A DNA stretch of 64,000 bases from Microcaldota archaeon (GCA_021827995.1 JAKATK010000004.1:1-64000); one strand, 5' to 3'. Positions 34,750-44,217 are shown, counted from the stretch's first letter. Made by a program: numbers and translations. The notes: generated from the letters alone by a model not told the origin.

Positions 34750-34911
34750 ATGTTTATGCGCACCGTGAAAATAAGGGAGAAAGCAGAGCTAAAGGTCAGT
34801 GGCATAGTTGGATTCTTTGAAGGAAAAGTTACGCCAATCGGGAATGGCGCAAAGGTCGGGTGTCCTAGGGAGTATATTGGCCGGCGCGTTTACATTATTA
34901 TCCGTAAATAA
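34750..34911 (+). CDS. DUF2080-like transposon-encoded protein
   Basis: A 53-residue frame reads KIREKAELKVSGIVGFFEGK then VTPIGNGAKVGCPREYIGRR and VYIIIRK. It resembles the DUF2080 'putative transposon-encoded protein' family, short AbrB-like beta proteins often found beside insertion sequences in archaea, which have the same ...G.V.P.GNGA.V..P.EY.G..V.V pattern. ATG 34756 is the alternative start. Together with the transposase remnant at 34955-35245 it marks a former mobile element. Confidence 0.72.
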   Translation: MFMRTVKIREKAELKVSGIVGFFEGKVTPIGNGAKVGCPREYIGRRVYIIIRK

Positions 34912-34954
34912 GAATTTTGTCCCAACGCCGCTGCGGATGGCTTTGTTTAATAAG

Positions 34955-35245
34955 TCAAAATCTGTTTAAAAAGAGCCTTGCAGAAATCATTCCATAGGAT
35001 TTTCGTCGATACATGGTTAGGTATGAAAAAGCGCAGAAAATATGTCGTCGGGACAGTAACGCATTACCACTTACCCTCATGTACCTGTATATGTTGTAAG
35101 CTATGTCCTTCAGTCTCTGCTCCTTTTTCTTCATCCACCACTTTTTACTGGTGAGTTCCTCGCCCATTTTAGTCTTCTCCACAAAGTTTACCGTTTCTAC
35201 CTTGCTCCTTCTATGATACATTTTATTCGGAAAGTACTTTCGCAA
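34955..35245 (-). pseudogene. DDE transposase C-terminal remnant
   Basis: The minus-strand frame contains YHRRSKVETVNFVEKTKMGE, then LTSKKWWMKKKEQRLKDIAY and NIYRYM, which follows the C-terminal pattern of IS4/IS5-type transposases (R-R-x-x-V-E, then ...L.S....Q..E...K.IAYN). Upstream sequence (35246-35560) should hold the catalytic core but shows only broken frames. The 34912-35602 interval therefore looks like a decayed IS; nothing else coding is visible. Confidence 0.65.
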
Positions 35246-35569
35246 TTTCTACCTGTACTCCTCCCATTGTTCTACTTACTGGAGTACCCTCCCATCGCAA
35301 AGGTATTATCGATTTCCCAGTATAAACTAATATTGGGTGTTTGAGACGGGCTGTTGAATTGGTACAGTGCACACGAACTATTCAAGTCTGCATCCAAAAT
35401 TCCGACTGCAATTTCTGAGGGGACATTTCTGGAACCGTGGTTACTTCTATCGTCCTGTGAGCGACGTAAACGACGAAACGGTAATGGTGTATGTACGAGA
35501 AGGCAACGCCCTGCTCCGGCTACGTCTTGCATAAACATGTCCTAAACCCCAACTTTACGTGGGGAAGAA

Positions 35570-35586
35570 GGCCATTATAAATGGCC
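35570..35586. repeat. Perfect 17-bp palindrome
   Basis: GGCCATTATAAATGGCC lies 17 nt beyond the stop codon of the gene ending at 35603, just after another small stem (CCCC...GGGG, 35547-35564). It may be the 3' stem-loop of that gene or a terminal structure of the neighbouring IS remnant. No T-run. Confidence 0.5.
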
Positions 35587-35602
35587 GCTGCCCCTAAGCA
35601 CC

Positions 35603-36121
35603 TTATCTGCGCATATTGGTGTAGGTGTGCCCTAAGTCCGTAGGCCCCCCGGCGCCTGCAGGCTCATCCTCAAAGCCGTCCATCAACACCGCAATGACCG
35701 AGAAATACGTAGCCCACTCCATCATCTTAAGGTAAACCCTAGAAGTGAGTTTCTCTTCGTCCGTCATCTGGCTGCCGTCTATGGCCTTGTACGCCTCATC
35801 GAAATAGTCAGCATCCAGAGGGCTCTTTCCGGAGAGCTGCAAATTCATCAGCGCAGCCTGCATCTTCGGTCCTACCCGCTGTGTGTCAAATGCTAGGCGT
35901 ATAGTTATCGTGGGATTTTTCATCAGCGCGACCAGCTCCTCAATGCCCTTTTCTAGCTCTGTGAACGCTGCCTCGTCGAGTGCAAGGGTAGCGATCCCCT
36001 TTGTAAAGGCCGTTATCATGTCTGGATCCAGCTTCCTCATGTCGCGCAGTATCTTCAGGCTGCCGTCAAACTTGCTCTCAAGAACCTTGTAGTCGTCGTT
36101 GTTCACTTGTTTCTGCGCCAT
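35603..36121 (-). CDS. Acidic helical protein, function unknown
   Basis: The 172-residue soluble protein is predicted to be helical throughout, acidic, with no signal peptide, no Cys-based motif and no recognised domain (LESKFDGSLKILRDMRKLDP near the start; EKLTSRVYLKMMEWATYFSV near the end). GGTTATTGC before ATG 36121 and a minus-strand TATA (TTTATATATTTAA, near 36160) support the start; ATG 36148 is an alternative. It sits alone between two patches of mobile-element debris and may have arrived with them. Confidence 0.7.
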   Translation of the reverse strand: MAQKQVNNDDYKVLESKFDGSLKILRDMRKLDPDMITAFTKGIATLALDEAAFTELEKGIEELVALMKNPTITIRLAFDTQRVGPKMQAALMNLQLSGKSPLDADYFDEAYKAIDGSQMTDEEKLTSRVYLKMMEWATYFSVIAVLMDGFEDEPAGAGGPTDLGHTYTNMRR

Positions 36122-36183
36122 GCAATAACCTAGGTTAGAGATAGACATTGATTAAATATATAAACGCTTCTATCTGCATGGCT

Positions 36184-36622
36184 TTTAGGACGCTGAAAAT
36201 CTTGGACATCACATCTGCATAGTTATAGCTGCACCATGAGATTGCATGTCGCTGCCAACTTTACGGCACCTGGTTACCACTAGGGGAAACCCGTGCATCT
36301 CCTACATTAAAATTTTGTCGTCAGTCCATGAAGTGAGGGTATGAGAACTAGTCCTTAAGGAGCATCGGTTGACATTTGACCGGTGTTTTGGATGAAAGAG
36401 TATTATTTCGGACTCCCTCTTTTTCATCTCCCTCACTATCCACCGTACCTTCCTCAGATTCAATTTTCTCATGATTTCTTTGTCTCTGAGGGCCAATATC
36501 TTTCTTGTCGTGAGGAACTTATTTCGGGATAAGACACAAAGCCCAGACCAGGGTAAAACGTAAATATATGGTACGTGCCTATAGTAGTGGAACCGCGCAC
36601 TAGGACGCGCCGCTAACGCCAC
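36184..36622. mobile_element. Insertion-sequence debris with a conserved IS tip
   Basis: TTTAGGACGCTGAAAAT at 36184-36200 is identical to the tip of the IS fossil at 41189-41205. Further right, on the minus strand at about 36400-36480, a broken frame reads MRKLNLRKVRWIVREMKKRE, which looks like the helix-turn-helix N-terminus of an IS481/IS630-like transposase. The two may belong to different elements. The only long frame (36302-36622) has no promoter or start signal. No intact gene in the interval 36150-36695. Confidence 0.5.
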
Positions 36623-36695
36623 TATCGTGGCCGGTATCGTGTCGTATTGCGCATCGTCCAGCGCGCGGTGCTGTTTTGCACGGCAGCATGCGCGC

Positions 36696-37709
36696 TCAGT
36701 GCAGCACAGTAGAATTGCAGCCCTGCGGCTGCGCGCCGCCGCTGAACGCGAGCTTCACGAAGCCAAGGTACGGCACGCTCAGCACCACGCGGCCCTCTAT
36801 CTGCGTTGAGTTCGGCGGGTAGTTGCCGTACTGTATATCAAGGCCCGGGTTGTTGTCGCCCTTGGTGAGGAAGTAGTACGAGCCGCTCACGTTAAGCACA
36901 GCGTAGAGCCTGTGCACTATGAGGCTGTCGCCCTGCCTGTAGAACGAGTCCTGGGGCGTAGTCTCGTATACCACGATGGTGTTGTTCTGGTCGCCGCTTA
37001 TAGTTGTGTTGAGCACCCTGATCGCGGTGGTGTATGCCTCGGTTAGGACTGTGCCGTTCTGGAACCTGACCTGCGCGGTGCCGCACTCGTAGCCTATCAC
37101 GCCGCCGGACTGGCTCGAGTTCTGCATCAGCACGCCGCCGCCTGAGGGCGAGCTCCTGTACAGGCCAACCGAATAGCCCGTACCGACGTACTGCGACAGG
37201 TACACCGAGCTGCCTGCGCGCTTGTATGCTATGCACTCAAGCGGCCCGGCGCTTATTTCGCCCAACAGGCCGGCGAACTGCGCCTTGGTCATATCTATCA
37301 CGGGCGCCTTGATGCCGCTCAGCGACTGGTCCGTGCCCTGCAGGATTATTAGGTCGCCCCTCTGCAGCGCGGGTAGCATGCTGCAGCTCGGTACGACGTC
37401 AATCGGGTCAGAGGTGCGGAGCAGTGCGCCGAGCGCGTACCAGAACGCTATGACTATTATTATCGCTATGGCTATCTCGGCTATGCTCCTGATGAAGCCG
37501 GTCTCCCTGTAGCCGTTTATGAACTCTATGGCAAGGAGCACTATGATGAGCATGAAGACGGCGCCGCCTGCGAGCGATGCGATGGCTGGCGAGCCCTGCG
37601 AGAGAATGTATGCCGCGAGCAGCACCACGAGCAGTATGTACAGCGGCGTGGTGTTTATATGAAGGCGCTTTGCAGCGCGCGACTTGGCGGCCTTCTTCGA
37701 CGTACGCAT
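36696..37709 (-). CDS. Archaeal signal peptidase I (Sec11-like)
   Basis: Cleaves Sec signal peptides at the membrane. Three hydrophobic segments (about 21-38, 46-66, 73-96) precede catalytic S110 in PSCSMLP, then H266 in DSLIVHRLY (His in place of bacterial Lys, the archaeal/eukaryotic form) and D285 in TKGDNNPGLD. The 337 residues are long for the family; the S-to-H spacing of about 155 residues indicates a large inserted, sequon-rich extracellular domain. Start: GGTGCGTCC before ATG 37709; an ATGA overlap with the smc stop at 37724 is an alternative. Cotranscribed with smc. Confidence 0.88.
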   Translation of the reverse strand: MRTSKKAAKSRAAKRLHINTTPLYILLVVLLAAYILSQGSPAIASLAGGAVFMLIIVLLAIEFINGYRETGFIRSIAEIAIAIIIVIAFWYALGALLRTSDPIDVVPSCSMLPALQRGDLIILQGTDQSLSGIKAPVIDMTKAQFAGLLGEISAGPLECIAYKRAGSSVYLSQYVGTGYSVGLYRSSPSGGGVLMQNSSQSGGVIGYECGTAQVRFQNGTVLTEAYTTAIRVLNTTISGDQNNTIVVYETTPQDSFYRQGDSLIVHRLYAVLNVSGSYYFLTKGDNNPGLDIQYGNYPPNSTQIEGRVVLSVPYLGFVKLAFSGGAQPQGCNSTVLH

Positions 37710-37720
37710 GGACGCACCGC

Positions 37721-40700
37721 TCATGCGCCCTTGGGCGCTATCTGCAGCCCGACGACGCTCGATACGCCGCCCTGCTTCGAAACGCCTATTGCGGTGTCCG
37801 CAGACGTGATCAGCGTGTCGTTGTGGCTGACTACGACGAACTGCGAGCTCTTGCCCATCTCCCTTATCATGCTCGAGAGCTTCTTAGAGTTGACCTTGTC
37901 GAGCGACGAGTCTATCTCGTCGAATATGTAGAAGGCCATCGGCCTCATCATCTGTATCGCGAAGAGCAGCGTAAGCAGGAATAGCGCCTTCTCGCCGCCG
38001 CTCCTCGTAGTGAACGGCGGGGCCAGCGGCTTGCCGGTATCCGATTTGATCACCAGGCCGGACTCGAACGGCTTGGTCTGGTCCTCGAGGGCCAGCGTCA
38101 CGCCCTCGGTAGAGATGTGCGCGTACAGCGCCTTGAAGTTCTCGTTAACCTTGTCGAACGTCTCCCTGAATATCTGCTCCCTCTTCGTGTCTATCTCGCC
38201 TATCATCTGCAGCACGGCCGTGCGCTCGCGCTCGAGGGTCTCAAGGCGCTCCTTCGCCTCGGTAACGTCACGGCTCTTCTCCTCGTACATCTCTATGGCC
38301 TTGAGGTTGACCGTGCCCAGGGCCGCCTGCTCGGCCCTCGCCCTGTCGCGCTCGGCCTCGAGCTCCTTCACGGTCTTGCCGGACATTGTTCCTGGGCTCT
38401 CGGTGCTCGCGTACGACGCCAGCTGCGCCTTTATGTCTGCGAGCCTTGTGCTCAGCTGGCCCCTGGTCGCGTTTATCTCGGCTATGTCGGACACGATGCG
38501 CTCTAGGGCAGCCATGGTCTTGCCCTTTTCTTCAGACAGCTGCGAGGCCTGCTCCTCGAGGGCGCGCACCTTCTTGAGCATGTCGCTTGATCTCTTGTCG
38601 TGGCTTTCTATCTGGGTCTGCAGCTCCCTCTGCGCAACGCGGTCCTGCTCCATCTCCTCGCGCAGACGGGACGCAAGCTCCTTCTGGGCCCTGGCCCCTG
38701 ACAGCGCGCTCTCCAGTTCCTGCTTGAGCTCCACAAGCCGACGCTCAGTCATCTCGCACTGGGTGGACAGAGACGCGATGGCCTCCCTGGTGCGCGACAC
38801 CTCGTCGCGCAGGCCCTTCGTGTCTGCCTTCATGTCAAGCTTGGCGGCCCCCCCAGCTGCGGCAGAGACGCTGTTGATCATCGCGTACAGCGAGTCGGAC
38901 CTAGGCGCGAGGTCGGCCACGCCCTTCGCAAGCTCGGACGCCTTTGCGGCCAGGCCCTTGTACGATGCAGCGGCCTGGTCGCGCTCCGTCTCGAGCCTGA
39001 CGAGCTCGGCCGATTCCTTCGCGATCGACGCGCGCATGGACTCGGCCTCTGCGCCCATGCCCTTGAGGGTTATGGAAGCCTCGAGCTCGGACACCTCGAG
39101 CCGGCCCAGCGTGGCCCTGGCCTTAGATTCCGCGTCCTCTGCAGTTGATAGGCGCTGCTGCAGCGATGACATCTCAGCCTCGAGCTCCTTGCGCCTCTTC
39201 TCCAGCATGCCTATAGGCTTCGCTGCCCTGAACGTGCCACCTGTGACCAGCCCGGACTGCTCCAGCAGCTCGCCGTCAATCGTAACCAGCCTGGACCTGC
39301 CGAGGGCCTTGCCCTTTGAACCGGTTATGCTGTCTACAAGGTACGTGTTAGAGAATATGTACTCGAACGCGCTCCTGAACCGGCTGTCGAACTGCACCAG
39401 GCTTATCAGCGGCACCATGCCCTCCTCTGCGCCGCCGCCCTGGCTCCTTATCTCTTTTATTGGTATGAACGACGCCCTGCCAAGGCCCTTGGCCTTTAGC
39501 ACGCCGACGGCGCGGTCTGCCACGTCTATCGAGTCCACGATGAAGTAGTTGAGCCTGGCACCTGCCGAGGCCTGCACAGCGGTCGCATACTTGTCATCGT
39601 ACGCGCACAGGTCCGCGGCCCTGCCGTAGAAGCCTTGACCAAGCTCCCTCTTCAATGTCCGTGCGGCGGCATCGGAACCCTCCTGCCTTGAGGCAAGTTC
39701 GGCGCGCACGGACGAGATTTCGGCACCGAGTTTTGACAGCGCGACCCTAGCGCTCTCGAGCTCTTTCTGCGCGCCGGCAAGCGCGGCCTTGGCTTCGGAT
39801 ACCGACTTCGAAGCCTCCTTGGACGCCGCGGACTTCTCGCTAATCTTGCCATCTAGATCCGCAAGCCTGGACTTCAGCTGCTCCAGCGCCTGGCGTCTGG
39901 ACTCGATCGTGCGCGTCAATTCCGTAGCCCTGAGCTCGGCCTGCGTGGCCTGCTTCTCAGCTTCTGCGTGCTCGCGGCGCCGCTTCTCGAGCTCTGCCTG
40001 CAGCGCGCCGTAATCGCTGACCAGCTTTGCCATGCCGGCGTCCGTACTGGTATCGGTGCGGCGCAGCTCCGCCTCGAGCCCCCCAAGGCGCGAGCGCTGT
40101 TCCGACAGCCTGGACGCGTCGGAGGCCAGGCTTGCAGACTTTTCGTCTATTTCCTTCTTGAGCGATGAGGCGCGGGACTCGAACGAGGCGGCGCTCTCCT
40201 CCGCTACCTTCAGCTTCGTCTCGGCCACGGCCAGGGCGCTCTCGACGCTCTCGCGTCGACTGTTCACCGCGCTGATTTCGGCAGAACGCGCGGTCATTTC
40301 CTTCGTGAGCGCGGAGCGCTCCTTTTCCAGCGACGCGGCGCCGTCCTCAAGCTCGCGCTTGTGCGAATCCAGTTCCGCCCTCTTTGCCTGCTTGGCCTCG
40401 AGTGCGTCTATCGACGCCTTGAACTGGGCCTCAACCTCGCCCTGCCTCAGCGTAACTATCGTGTATTCCGAGGAGCGTATGAGCTTGTCGAGCGCTATGT
40501 ACTTCTCGGCGTCCTGCTTCTGCCTCTCCAGCTCCTTCAGGTAGCCAAGGCGCTCGCCCAGAAGGTTGTTGGCGCTGCCGATCTTCTCGTGCACCTTCTC
40601 CAGCTCCGCCTCGGCCGCCTTCTTCTTCTCCTCGAAGTCCTTTATGCCGGCAGCCACGTCTATGAGCTCCCTGCGCTCCTTGGCGTTGAGGTTCGTGAGC

Positions 40701-41122
40701 GTACGTATCTCGTCCTGCGTTATCGTGTTGACCTCGCTTATGCCGCTGCTGTATGCCCTCAGCGCGTCGAGCACCTCCTGCCTCGTGGCCCGCTTGCCGT
40801 TGAGCCTGTAACCGATCTTGTTGTTCGATTTTATTATGCGAGCGATCTCTATCGGGGTCTCGCCGGTGAGCATAACCTGCACGTAGGCGCGCTTGGTGCC
40901 ATCCTCCTTCGGCTTGGCGCCCATGTTTATGGCCTCGGCGAACGACCCTATGCGCAGCCTGCGCAGGGAGGTCTCGCCAAGCACGAAGAGGAGCGCGTCG
41001 CAGATGTTGGACTTGCCGGACGTGTTCGGGCCCAGTATGCAGTTGAAGCCCGGGCCGAGCCTTACGTTGGCGTGCTTGAAGGACTTAAAGTTGTGGAGTG
41101 TGAGCCGGTCTATGTGGAGCAT
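37721..41122 (-). CDS. smc: Chromosome segregation ATPase SMC
   Basis: The 1133-residue protein has head-coil-hinge-coil-head organisation. Walker A is GPNTSGKSN (31-39), with Thr where GPNGSGKS is usual; long heptad-rich coiled coils flank a hinge (DLCAYDDKYATAVQASAGAR ... GSKGKALGRSRLVTIDGELL, about 495-630). The C-terminal head has the signature TRSGGEKAL and Walker B YIFDEIDSSLD. It dimerises to organise and segregate chromosomes. No ScpA/ScpB genes are adjacent. A TATA-like CTAATAAAAAC lies about 38 nt upstream. Confidence 0.97.
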   Translation of the reverse strand: MLHIDRLTLHNFKSFKHANVRLGPGFNCILGPNTSGKSNICDALLFVLGETSLRRLRIGSFAEAINMGAKPKEDGTKRAYVQVMLTGETPIEIARIIKSNNKIGYRLNGKRATRQEVLDALRAYSSGISEVNTITQDEIRTLTNLNAKERRELIDVAAGIKDFEEKKKAAEAELEKVHEKIGSANNLLGERLGYLKELERQKQDAEKYIALDKLIRSSEYTIVTLRQGEVEAQFKASIDALEAKQAKRAELDSHKRELEDGAASLEKERSALTKEMTARSAEISAVNSRRESVESALAVAETKLKVAEESAASFESRASSLKKEIDEKSASLASDASRLSEQRSRLGGLEAELRRTDTSTDAGMAKLVSDYGALQAELEKRRREHAEAEKQATQAELRATELTRTIESRRQALEQLKSRLADLDGKISEKSAASKEASKSVSEAKAALAGAQKELESARVALSKLGAEISSVRAELASRQEGSDAAARTLKRELGQGFYGRAADLCAYDDKYATAVQASAGARLNYFIVDSIDVADRAVGVLKAKGLGRASFIPIKEIRSQGGGAEEGMVPLISLVQFDSRFRSAFEYIFSNTYLVDSITGSKGKALGRSRLVTIDGELLEQSGLVTGGTFRAAKPIGMLEKRRKELEAEMSSLQQRLSTAEDAESKARATLGRLEVSELEASITLKGMGAEAESMRASIAKESAELVRLETERDQAAASYKGLAAKASELAKGVADLAPRSDSLYAMINSVSAAAGGAAKLDMKADTKGLRDEVSRTREAIASLSTQCEMTERRLVELKQELESALSGARAQKELASRLREEMEQDRVAQRELQTQIESHDKRSSDMLKKVRALEEQASQLSEEKGKTMAALERIVSDIAEINATRGQLSTRLADIKAQLASYASTESPGTMSGKTVKELEAERDRARAEQAALGTVNLKAIEMYEEKSRDVTEAKERLETLERERTAVLQMIGEIDTKREQIFRETFDKVNENFKALYAHISTEGVTLALEDQTKPFESGLVIKSDTGKPLAPPFTTRSGGEKALFLLTLLFAIQMMRPMAFYIFDEIDSSLDKVNSKKLSSMIREMGKSSQFVVVSHNDTLITSADTAIGVSKQGGVSSVVGLQIAPKGA

Positions 41123-41188
41123 CGTAATCCCTGGTTGCCCTATCCTTATCGTCTACACTGTTTTTATTAGTTGCTGGACGCCGGATAC

Positions 41189-41640
41189 TTTAGGACGCTG
41201 AAAATTTAATGACTGCCTTGTCGAATCCGAAAGCGCCTTACATTTTTACGTCGTGATACTAGTGGGTGGACAGACCTTCTGCAACGACCTTTGCAGAGTT
41301 GACTTCTACAAACGTTAACGTAGGTGCCGCCCGTTGTGCACGAACGGCGACCTGCCATCTAGGACAAAGCTTGAAATATCGAAATAATACCTGTGCTGCT
41401 TCCGCTCGTGGCGCGGATTGCGAGGGTCTACGGGCACTTCTACAAGAACGGCTCACGCTGGCAAAGTACTGGATCGCCATCGCCATAAAGCAGTTGTTCT
41501 GGTACAAGAGCGGCAAGAAAACCGTAGACAGCATCTGATAGGACTGCATCGCTGCGCAACTTGGCTACAAGCGCAAACCAGATACGTCATCGCTCTCGAA
41601 GGCGGGGAAACCCGCTGAAAGTGGCGCGCGGTAAAAGGTC
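41189..41640 (+). mobile_element. Degenerate copy of the left-edge insertion sequence
   Basis: The segment starts TTTAGGACGCTGAAAATTTA and aligns through the leader with 276-95 (minus strand). It then enters the transposase frame with a small deletion after EISK, a frameshift after YKNG and stop codons after TVDSI. Recoverable peptides are IPVLLPLVARIARVYGHFYK, LTLAKYWIAIAIKQLFWYKS and LGYKRKPDTSSLSKAGKP. Clearly non-functional. The remaining 41123-41188 and 41641-41676 are short spacers. Confidence 0.8.
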
Positions 41641-41676
41641 TACAACGAGTTAGCGGCATGGTATGCAGGGCGTGGC

Positions 41677-44217
41677 TCAGTGCGCGTTCTTGCTCTTGCT
41701 CTTTTGCGTTGTCTCTGCCTGCCCGTTGCGCTCGATGACGCGCGTGTTGGCAGCCACCCTCTCGAGAAGGTGCTTGACCGCTACCTCTATGTCGTCACGC
41801 CTGTTCTCCGGCTTGGAGAAGAACGCCTTTAGCTCTGCGAGGGTGTCGCGGCCATAGGCCATGCCCATGCTGTCCACGAAGTCCTCGAGCAGGTGGGTGC
41901 CGCTTGGGTATCGCGCCATGAACTCCTGCCAGTGGGATTCGGTCCAGAGCATGAGGCCTCTAATCGCCGCCTCGTTGCCGCCGACTACCGATGGTATGAT
42001 TGTGGAGTCTTGCAGCCTCACAGCCTCCGTCAGCGTAATTTCGAGAGCCTTATCGACCAGCGCCGGATCCCTGAAATGCCCCAGCGCAGAGAGCAGCTTC
42101 AGCCTCTCCTCCGGGTCGGACTCTGCCTTGTAGCGCGAAACGAATGAGTCGAAGACCTGCCCGTCGCCGTTCATTGCGACTATCTTGTAGATCGCTGACC
42201 TGAGGTTGGCGTCCACCATGCCCTGCGTGAACGAGTTCCTGAATATATCGTCGGCCATGTCTATGACCTGCGGGTCGCCGGCCTCGCCAAGGGCGCTTAT
42301 CACCTGGCCGCGCAGCAGAGTGTCCACGTCGCGCTCGCCAGGCCTCTTCGACCAGCCCAGCTCAGCCAGTATCGGAGCCGCGAGCTTCTCGATGACCGCG
42401 TCAACCTCGCTCTCGAGAGGATTGCCGCGGAGGAGCGCGGCCAGCCAGCTGAGGTGCCCGATGGTGCTCTCGCTCAATGGGTAATCCGGGTCATTGCAGT
42501 GCGAGGCTACGAAGTTAAGGTACGTTCTGACTTCGATGAGGCCGCAGCGCGCCATTGCGAAGAGGTCGTTCTCTATGCCCCAGGCGTCCGCACCGCCGAG
42601 CCTGCCCGCCTCGACGAGTTTGCCGAGCCGCTCCAGCGTCGCCTCGTCGTATGAGGCCCTGTACAGCCCCGCCTGGCCGGCGTTCAGCTTTATCCAGTCG
42701 CTCTGCGTCTTGATGACGAGCTTCTTGGAATCCATGAGCACCCTGCTCGTGCCGTCCTCGGTCTCGAACACAAGAGGTATGGGCCACGGTCTGCTCCTGC
42801 GCTCGCCGTCTATAGTGAACCTCTTCTGCCTGAGCTCGAAGCCGCCTCGGACCTTCTTTACCTTTATTACCGGATAGCCTGGCACGTTTACCCAGTGGCG
42901 CATTATTTTTGATACGTTGGCATCGCCGCTGGCGTGCTCGATCGCGAGCCAGAGGTCCTCCTTCGTGGCGTTGCTATAGGCGTTCTTGCCCAAGTACTCG
43001 GCCAGGCCGCGCCTGAAGGCGTCCGCGCCTACGTAGTCCTCAAGCATGTGCAGCACGCTGCCGCCCTTCTGGTAGCTTATCTCGTCGAATATCCTGTCTA
43101 TCTCGGCAGGCGCGCTGACCTTCACGTTGATCGGGTGCGTCGACCTGAGCTGGTCAGCCGACATGGCCCTGCTCGTAGTGCCGCTCAGGTATTGGAGCAT
43201 GACATCCCACTCCGGGTGAGCGTCGTCGAGCGCCTTGAAGCTCATGTAAGTAGCGAAGCTCTCGTTGAGCCAGAGGTCGTCCCACCACTTCATCGTGACC
43301 AGGTTCCCGAACCACTGGTGCGCCAGCTCGTGCGCTATCGTCTCTGCCACCGCCTGCTTGGTCGCCTGCGAAGAACTGTCGTTGCAGAGCAGAGCCGACT
43401 CCCTGAATGTTATCGCGCCCCAGTTCTCCATCGCGCCTGCGGCGAAGTCTGGTATGGCTATAAGGTCAATCTTTGGCAATGGGTAGGCGATGCCGAAATA
43501 GCTCTGGTAGAACTCGACCGCCTTCTTGGCGTACTCCAACGGCAGCTTGGCGTAGGCCGACTTGCCGGGCGTGGTCAGCACGCTTATCTCCACGTTGCCG
43601 ACCTTCTCTGTGACGCGCTCGAACTGGCCGACGCCCATATAGAGCAGGTAACTCGACATCATCGGCGTGGTGCCGAACGTGATGACCTCCTTGCCGCCGT
43701 CGCTGCGGCGAGAGGCCACTGGCATGTTCGAAATGGCCTCAAGGCCCTTGTCTACCACTAGCGTGAGATCGAAGGTCGCCTTGAAGGCGGGCTCGTCGAA
43801 GCACGGGAAAGCGGCCCTGGCATCTGCGGCCTCGAACTGTGTAGTGAGCATCTGCTGTGGTGTGCCGTTGTCCGTGTACGAGCTCCTGTAGAAGCCGTAC
43901 ATCTTGTCGTTGTTCTCGCCGTTGAACTTGAGCTCGAGCTTGGCATCGCCGGACACCGGTCTGTCGAACCTGAGCACCAGCTCCTCGTTGTCCTCGTCGT
44001 AGCTAACCGCGGCCTGCTGGGCGGTGCCGTCTATCGTTATCGAGGCACCGGTCACCGACAGGCCCTTGGCGTTGAGCCTGATGCTCCTCGTGGGCCTAGC
44101 TATCGAGACGTCTATCGCCTCTGAGCCCTGATAGCTGTGGCTCTGCATGTCCGGCCTTATCTCTATGGAGTAGTGGCTTGGGGCCACGTTGCTACCGAGC
44201 GACCTATGACCGTTCAC
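41677..44217 (-). CDS. M1 family zinc aminopeptidase (tricorn factor F2/F3-like)
   Basis: Releases N-terminal amino acids from peptides, finishing proteasome or tricorn products in the cytosol. About 846 residues; exopeptidase motif GAMENWGAI (about 260) and zinc motif HELAHQWFGNLVTMKWWDDL with distal E in NESFA (about 297-325). No signal peptide. The frame opens with TTG at 44226, but the TATA (GTTAAAAGG, 44240-44250) predicts transcription starting at about 44217, exactly at an in-frame GTG, so a leaderless GTG start is preferred. Upstream 44227-44458 contains this promoter and no gene. Confidence 0.94.
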   Translation of the reverse strand: MNGHRSLGSNVAPSHYSIEIRPDMQSHSYQGSEAIDVSIARPTRSIRLNAKGLSVTGASITIDGTAQQAAVSYDEDNEELVLRFDRPVSGDAKLELKFNGENNDKMYGFYRSSYTDNGTPQQMLTTQFEAADARAAFPCFDEPAFKATFDLTLVVDKGLEAISNMPVASRRSDGGKEVITFGTTPMMSSYLLYMGVGQFERVTEKVGNVEISVLTTPGKSAYAKLPLEYAKKAVEFYQSYFGIAYPLPKIDLIAIPDFAAGAMENWGAITFRESALLCNDSSSQATKQAVAETIAHELAHQWFGNLVTMKWWDDLWLNESFATYMSFKALDDAHPEWDVMLQYLSGTTSRAMSADQLRSTHPINVKVSAPAEIDRIFDEISYQKGGSVLHMLEDYVGADAFRRGLAEYLGKNAYSNATKEDLWLAIEHASGDANVSKIMRHWVNVPGYPVIKVKKVRGGFELRQKRFTIDGERRSRPWPIPLVFETEDGTSRVLMDSKKLVIKTQSDWIKLNAGQAGLYRASYDEATLERLGKLVEAGRLGGADAWGIENDLFAMARCGLIEVRTYLNFVASHCNDPDYPLSESTIGHLSWLAALLRGNPLESEVDAVIEKLAAPILAELGWSKRPGERDVDTLLRGQVISALGEAGDPQVIDMADDIFRNSFTQGMVDANLRSAIYKIVAMNGDGQVFDSFVSRYKAESDPEERLKLLSALGHFRDPALVDKALEITLTEAVRLQDSTIIPSVVGGNEAAIRGLMLWTESHWQEFMARYPSGTHLLEDFVDSMGMAYGRDTLAELKAFFSKPENRRDDIEVAVKHLLERVAANTRVIERNGQAETTQKSKSKNAH

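Noticed and set aside
35354-35545. 63-residue plus-strand frame in the debris island
   Set aside because: No start context or recognisable sequence; more likely decayed IS interior.
39000-41170. Long plus-strand open frames across smc
   Set aside because: They are antisense shadows caused by biased codon composition; smc on the minus strand has full domain support.
42934-43761. 275-residue plus-strand frame opposite the M1 aminopeptidase
   Set aside because: Antisense shadow; the minus strand carries the zinc-binding and GAMEN motifs there.
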